From: Peptoniphilaceae bacterium
Lineage (GTDB): Bacteria > Bacillota > Clostridia > Tissierellales > Peptoniphilaceae
DNA length: 7,873 nucleotides
Assembly: GCA_029983595.1 (NCBI GenBank)
Contig: JASBZD010000058.1
Coordinates: 1 to 7,873 of the forward strand
Direction: 5' to 3'
Shown: positions 4,896 to 7,873 of the stretch, piece after piece
Layout of the letters: the number at the start of each line of letters is the position of its first letter
Numbering within the stretch: the first letter of the stretch is position 1
Translations under genes and position numbers: made by a program
The notes under the pieces: model-generated
Databases searched by the model: none
The model's input: the letters and a program-made list of their open reading frames with translations, nothing else
Told to the model about the DNA's origin: nothing

Positions 4896-7873
4896 ATGAA
4901 CAAAATAAAATCAAGGATGTTATCCATATTATTAATAACAATAATACTTTTAACAGAGGTAGTATATCCACTATCTCATGTTTTTGCGGATGAAAATCTT
5001 ACTTCTAAAAAAGAAGCTATAGAAACGATTAATGAAAATAATGATAAATCTTTAGATAAAGAGGGACAATCTAAACCAGATAAATCTTTAGATAAAGAGG
5101 AACAATCTAAACCAGATAAATCTTTAGACAAAGAGGAACAATCTAAACCAGATAATTCATCAATAGGTAAACAAAATCTAGAAAAATTAGATACAAATTC
5201 TGAAGATAAAAATATTATTGATAGTGATATTAAAAATATACAAGATGATAAATCTAAGCCTATTGATAAATCTGTAGAAAACCTAACTAAATCTGAGGAA
5301 GAGAAAAAAGTTGAGTCTGAAAAATCTAACGAACTAGGCAATAAAAAACCAGAGACTATTAAAGATGAATTGATAAATAAAAAATTAGAAGAATTAAAAA
5401 AACAAGAAGAAGCTAAAAAACTAGTTTATCAACAACTAATCGCAGATATCTATACTGATGGAACATATAAGGAAAGAATATATACTGATACCTTAATTAG
5501 AATCTCAGGAAATCTACCAGGCTATACTAAAGTGAAAGCATATCCTGTAGAAATAGAGATAGAAGGTAAAGAAGTAATAGCGGCATATGATATTACTATT
5601 TTCGATGAAAATGATAGAGAATATATTATAGGACCAGAAAATAACCTTAACGTAGAAATTAGAAATAAAAAAATAGCTGAACTTGAAGAGGTAGAAGTAT
5701 ATCATAAAGAAGATGAATACGCTTTAGAAGAAAAAATAGAAGTAGAGAAAAAATCTGCAGATTCAGTAACTTTTAAAGCAGAAAGTTTTTCTATTTATGC
5801 AATAACAGACCCTAAAGCACAAGCTACTAGAACTTATGAATTTTATGTAAGAAATACTGATGGTAGCCTTAAATTAATTAACACTCAGACTATTAGAAGT
5901 GGTCAATCTTTACAAAAACCAGTAATTCCTATTTTAGCAGATAGAGGTAGATACGCTGGATGGTTCCCAATAGGATCTGAAATGAAAGAAAATGGAGCTA
6001 ATGAAATTCATTTCTTTACTCCAATAAATTTTGATACAAAGACACCAGTAACTATAAAAGCAGAACCATTATTTTTAGATAATGCTTATATTGACTTTAA
6101 AGAAAGAGTTTATATTAATGAAAAGAATAAAGATAAATTTACTATCCCTGAAGGCTATACCGTAGCACCAGACGGATTTTATAAAGACGCAAATGGCAAT
6201 AAGTTATATCGTGATGAAGTTTTTAAAACTCGTGTACAGGATTTTGGAGTTCCTATCGGTGAGGCTCATATCCCTATAATAAAAGATGAGGAGAATACTA
6301 ATCCAGATGAAGCTACTCCTGTTTTTTCTTATTGGTCTATCAACCCCAATGGAGGGGAAATATTTGATGTTGAAAATACACCTATCACACGCGATTTAAT
6401 TAAAAAACAAGAAGCCATATCTGGAGAGCAGCAAGTAGCACGACTAGACTTGTTTGCGATTTATGAATATGGATATACAGTAAGTTTTGACTCTCAAGGT
6501 GGCTCACATGTTACTAGACAAATTGTAAAAAAAGGAGATACTCTTGATGTTAGCAAACTTATAGATCCTATTAAACCAGGTTATAAGTTTAAAGGCTGGT
6601 CACTAACAAAAGATGGACCAGTTTTAACTGACTTAAAAACTAGAGTTATAACTCATACTAAGACTTTATATGCAATCTACGAACAATTACCTGGAACTTA
6701 TACTGTAAGTCACTATACTGAAAATATTAATGATAGTAATTATACTTTTTATAAAAGTGAAACTATTTCAGCACCTGTAGGATCAAAAACGCCAGATGGA
6801 GAATACTTTAGAAATTCACGTGTAAGTAATATAGCGTCAGATTTAAATTCCAAAGGCTATACTAAACCATCTGATACCATAGCATCAGAAGCGGGCAAAC
6901 TTGTAAAAGGTGATGGTAGTACAGATATAAAGGTATATTATAAACGACCTAGATATATCCTTAAGGTTTACTCAACTGGTGTATTTCAAGGTATTCCTAC
7001 TCTACAATTTTCTATGAGCTTTAAGGAAGGAGAAGACACAACTCCAGCTTGGACTAGAATGAAAGAGATTAGAAATAGTAATTTTGAAGTTAGGGAAGGG
7101 AGTCTAGAAGGACCTATATCTAGAACTCCTGAAAAAATGCCTCCTAGAGCAGTAGATCTATACTTTGTGCCAACAATAGGTAGTAATGAATGGCTAATAA
7201 AGTTTATAGAAGTTGATAACAATGGTAAACCTATATTAGATAGTAATGGAAACTTTAAAGTTATAAGGATAGAAGTTGGTAATGCCATTGAACCATCTTT
7301 AGTAAAGTATAATGGTGGGGCAGAAATACCTGGGTTTATATTTAGGTACGTAACTGAGCCAGGAAAAACTACAGATAGCCCAAGAAGACCTTCTAGAGGA
7401 GAACCATTTGAAGTACGAACATATTATGAAAGGTTACCATTTAAACTTGTTTTTAAGACAAATAATTTGATTTATCCTGATAAATCCGTATCTGTACCTT
7501 TTGATGAGCAGATAAATAAATATTTACCGTCTAATATAACCCCCGGTATGACAGATAAAAATGGTGCTACATTTAAAGGATGGTATGATAATCCAGAGTT
7601 TACTGGAGTACCTGTAGATTTTACTAATATAAGGATGCCTGCTAAAGATACGACCTATCATGGAAAATGGGAACAAGAAAAATATAATGTAAGAATATAT
7701 AAAGAGATGACTACTCCAGGGGTTATAACTAGTCCGGATAAAATGACGGAGTTTCTAGTAGATAGAAATACTAAATTATCCTCAACAGATAGTAGATTAG
7801 TACCTATTAAACCTGAAAAGATAAAAAATGAAACTAATGTAAAGCTAACATGGTATAGATTTAGCGGTACTCA
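4896..7873 (+). CDS. Large secreted InlB B-repeat surface protein (5' part; C-terminus outside window)
   Basis: The first 992 codons are open. Residues 1-31 form a signal peptide (basic MNKIKSR, hydrophobic core, cleavage likely after VFA). Residues 32-175 are highly charged and repetitive, probably an extended stalk or coiled coil, with three 12-residue repeats at 50-85. A beta-rich domain follows at about 176-305, ending FKAESFSIYAIT. InlB B-type (Listeria-Bacteroides) repeats then appear: a variant at 314-392, a degenerate one in 393-525 (FSYWSINPNGGEIFDVENT), a classic one at 527-596 (VSFDSQGG, PGYKFKGWS, TLYAIYE), and another at 849-925 (ATFKGWYDNPEF, HGKW). A MucBP-like beta segment lies at about 602-682, and a new unit begins after 926. 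Such proteins are usually cell-wall anchored adhesins; the anchor would be beyond the window. Its ligand is unknown. It is a separate transcription unit. Confidence 0.9.
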   Translation, partial: MNKIKSRMLSILLITIILLTEVVYPLSHVFADENLTSKKEAIETINENNDKSLDKEGQSKPDKSLDKEEQSKPDKSLDKEEQSKPDNSSIGKQNLEKLDTNSEDKNIIDSDIKNIQDDKSKPIDKSVENLTKSEEEKKVESEKSNELGNKKPETIKDELINKKLEELKKQEEAKKLVYQQLIADIYTDGTYKERIYTDTLIRISGNLPGYTKVKAYPVEIEIEGKEVIAAYDITIFDENDREYIIGPENNLNVEIRNKKIAELEEVEVYHKEDEYALEEKIEVEKKSADSVTFKAESFSIYAITDPKAQATRTYEFYVRNTDGSLKLINTQTIRSGQSLQKPVIPILADRGRYAGWFPIGSEMKENGANEIHFFTPINFDTKTPVTIKAEPLFLDNAYIDFKERVYINEKNKDKFTIPEGYTVAPDGFYKDANGNKLYRDEVFKTRVQDFGVPIGEAHIPIIKDEENTNPDEATPVFSYWSINPNGGEIFDVENTPITRDLIKKQEAISGEQQVARLDLFAIYEYGYTVSFDSQGGSHVTRQIVKKGDTLDVSKLIDPIKPGYKFKGWSLTKDGPVLTDLKTRVITHTKTLYAIYEQLPGTYTVSHYTENINDSNYTFYKSETISAPVGSKTPDGEYFRNSRVSNIASDLNSKGYTKPSDTIASEAGKLVKGDGSTDIKVYYKRPRYILKVYSTGVFQGIPTLQFSMSFKEGEDTTPAWTRMKEIRNSNFEVREGSLEGPISRTPEKMPPRAVDLYFVPTIGSNEWLIKFIEVDNNGKPILDSNGNFKVIRIEVGNAIEPSLVKYNGGAEIPGFIFRYVTEPGKTTDSPRRPSRGEPFEVRTYYERLPFKLVFKTNNLIYPDKSVSVPFDEQINKYLPSNITPGMTDKNGATFKGWYDNPEFTGVPVDFTNIRMPAKDTTYHGKWEQEKYNVRIYKEMTTPGVITSPDKMTEFLVDRNTKLSSTDSRLVPIKPEKIKNETNVKLTWYRFSGT
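5043..5150 (+). repeat. Three tandem 36-bp repeats in the surface-protein gene
   Basis: Units at 5043-5078, 5079-5114 and 5115-5150 differ by one base each from the middle copy (GGA for GAA in the first, GAC for GAT in the third). Each encodes DKSLDKE(G/E)QSKP. Being a multiple of 3, copy-number change would lengthen or shorten the stalk without a frameshift. Confidence 0.95.

Noticed and set aside
5043..5150. Possible CRISPR-like array
   Set aside because: Repeats are head-to-tail without spacers and are in-frame coding sequence.
4976..5341. 121-codon minus-strand open frame with SGLDCSSLSKDL-type repeats
   Set aside because: It is the reverse of the tandem-repeat stalk of the surface protein; the repeats are inherited from the sense strand and there is no ribosome site.
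5514..5705. 63-codon minus-strand frame rich in Phe/Tyr
   Set aside because: Antisense shadow of the Lys/Glu-rich coding region of the surface protein.
6986..7288. 100-codon minus-strand open frame
   Set aside because: Antisense inside the surface protein gene, with no initiation signal.

Overview
The window is very AT-rich, codes densely on both strands, and uses strong AGGAGG ribosome sites and AT-rich synonymous codons. Its gene content is that of a low-GC Gram-positive anaerobe: a split chromate-type transporter, proC, a DUF1659/DUF2922/YvrJ set, and an InlB-repeat surface protein. The best guess is Tissierellia/Peptoniphilaceae (Anaerococcus, Peptoniphilus, Helcococcus or relatives). 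That placement is inference from gene content and style, not from a database search.

Layout. 1-1052, minus strand: a two-gene ChrA-type transporter operon whose coding regions overlap by 11 bases; the second gene runs off the left edge. 1053-1120: a short divergent promoter region. 1121-1891, plus: proC (pyrroline-5-carboxylate reductase). 2001-2174, plus: a 57-residue protein with two membrane segments. 2182-2220: a bidirectional terminator shared with the converging minus-strand genes.

2225-3773, minus: three co-directional genes, in transcription order a sigma-70-like factor, an N-acetylmuramoyl-L-alanine amidase without a signal peptide, and a 145-residue protein resembling the competence regulator ComK. 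The ComK-like gene has its own good sigma-A promoter (TTGAAA, 17 bases, TATAAT), and a near-perfect LexA/SOS box fills the spacer. The sigma gene has its best Shine-Dalgarno placed for an unusual CTG start. About 250 bases of shared regulatory DNA separate it from a divergent plus-strand operon (4023-4618) of three tiny genes: DUF1659, DUF2922 and YvrJ. That operon ends at a strong terminator.

4896-7873, plus: the first 992 codons of a large secreted surface protein. It has a signal peptide, a charged stalk with three near-identical 36-bp repeats, and several InlB B-type (Listeria-Bacteroides) repeats; its C-terminus lies outside the window.

How the parts may work together. The sigma factor, the cytoplasmic amidase and the small YvrJ membrane protein (similar in layout to BhlA/UviB holin-like peptides) make a plausible regulator/holin/endolysin-like set, with DUF1659 and DUF2922 as co-expressed small proteins of unknown role. 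A ComK-like gene with an SOS box lies immediately downstream on the sigma/amidase strand. This divergent locus is the best candidate in the window for a poorly described system. The individual families are known; the functional link is inference.
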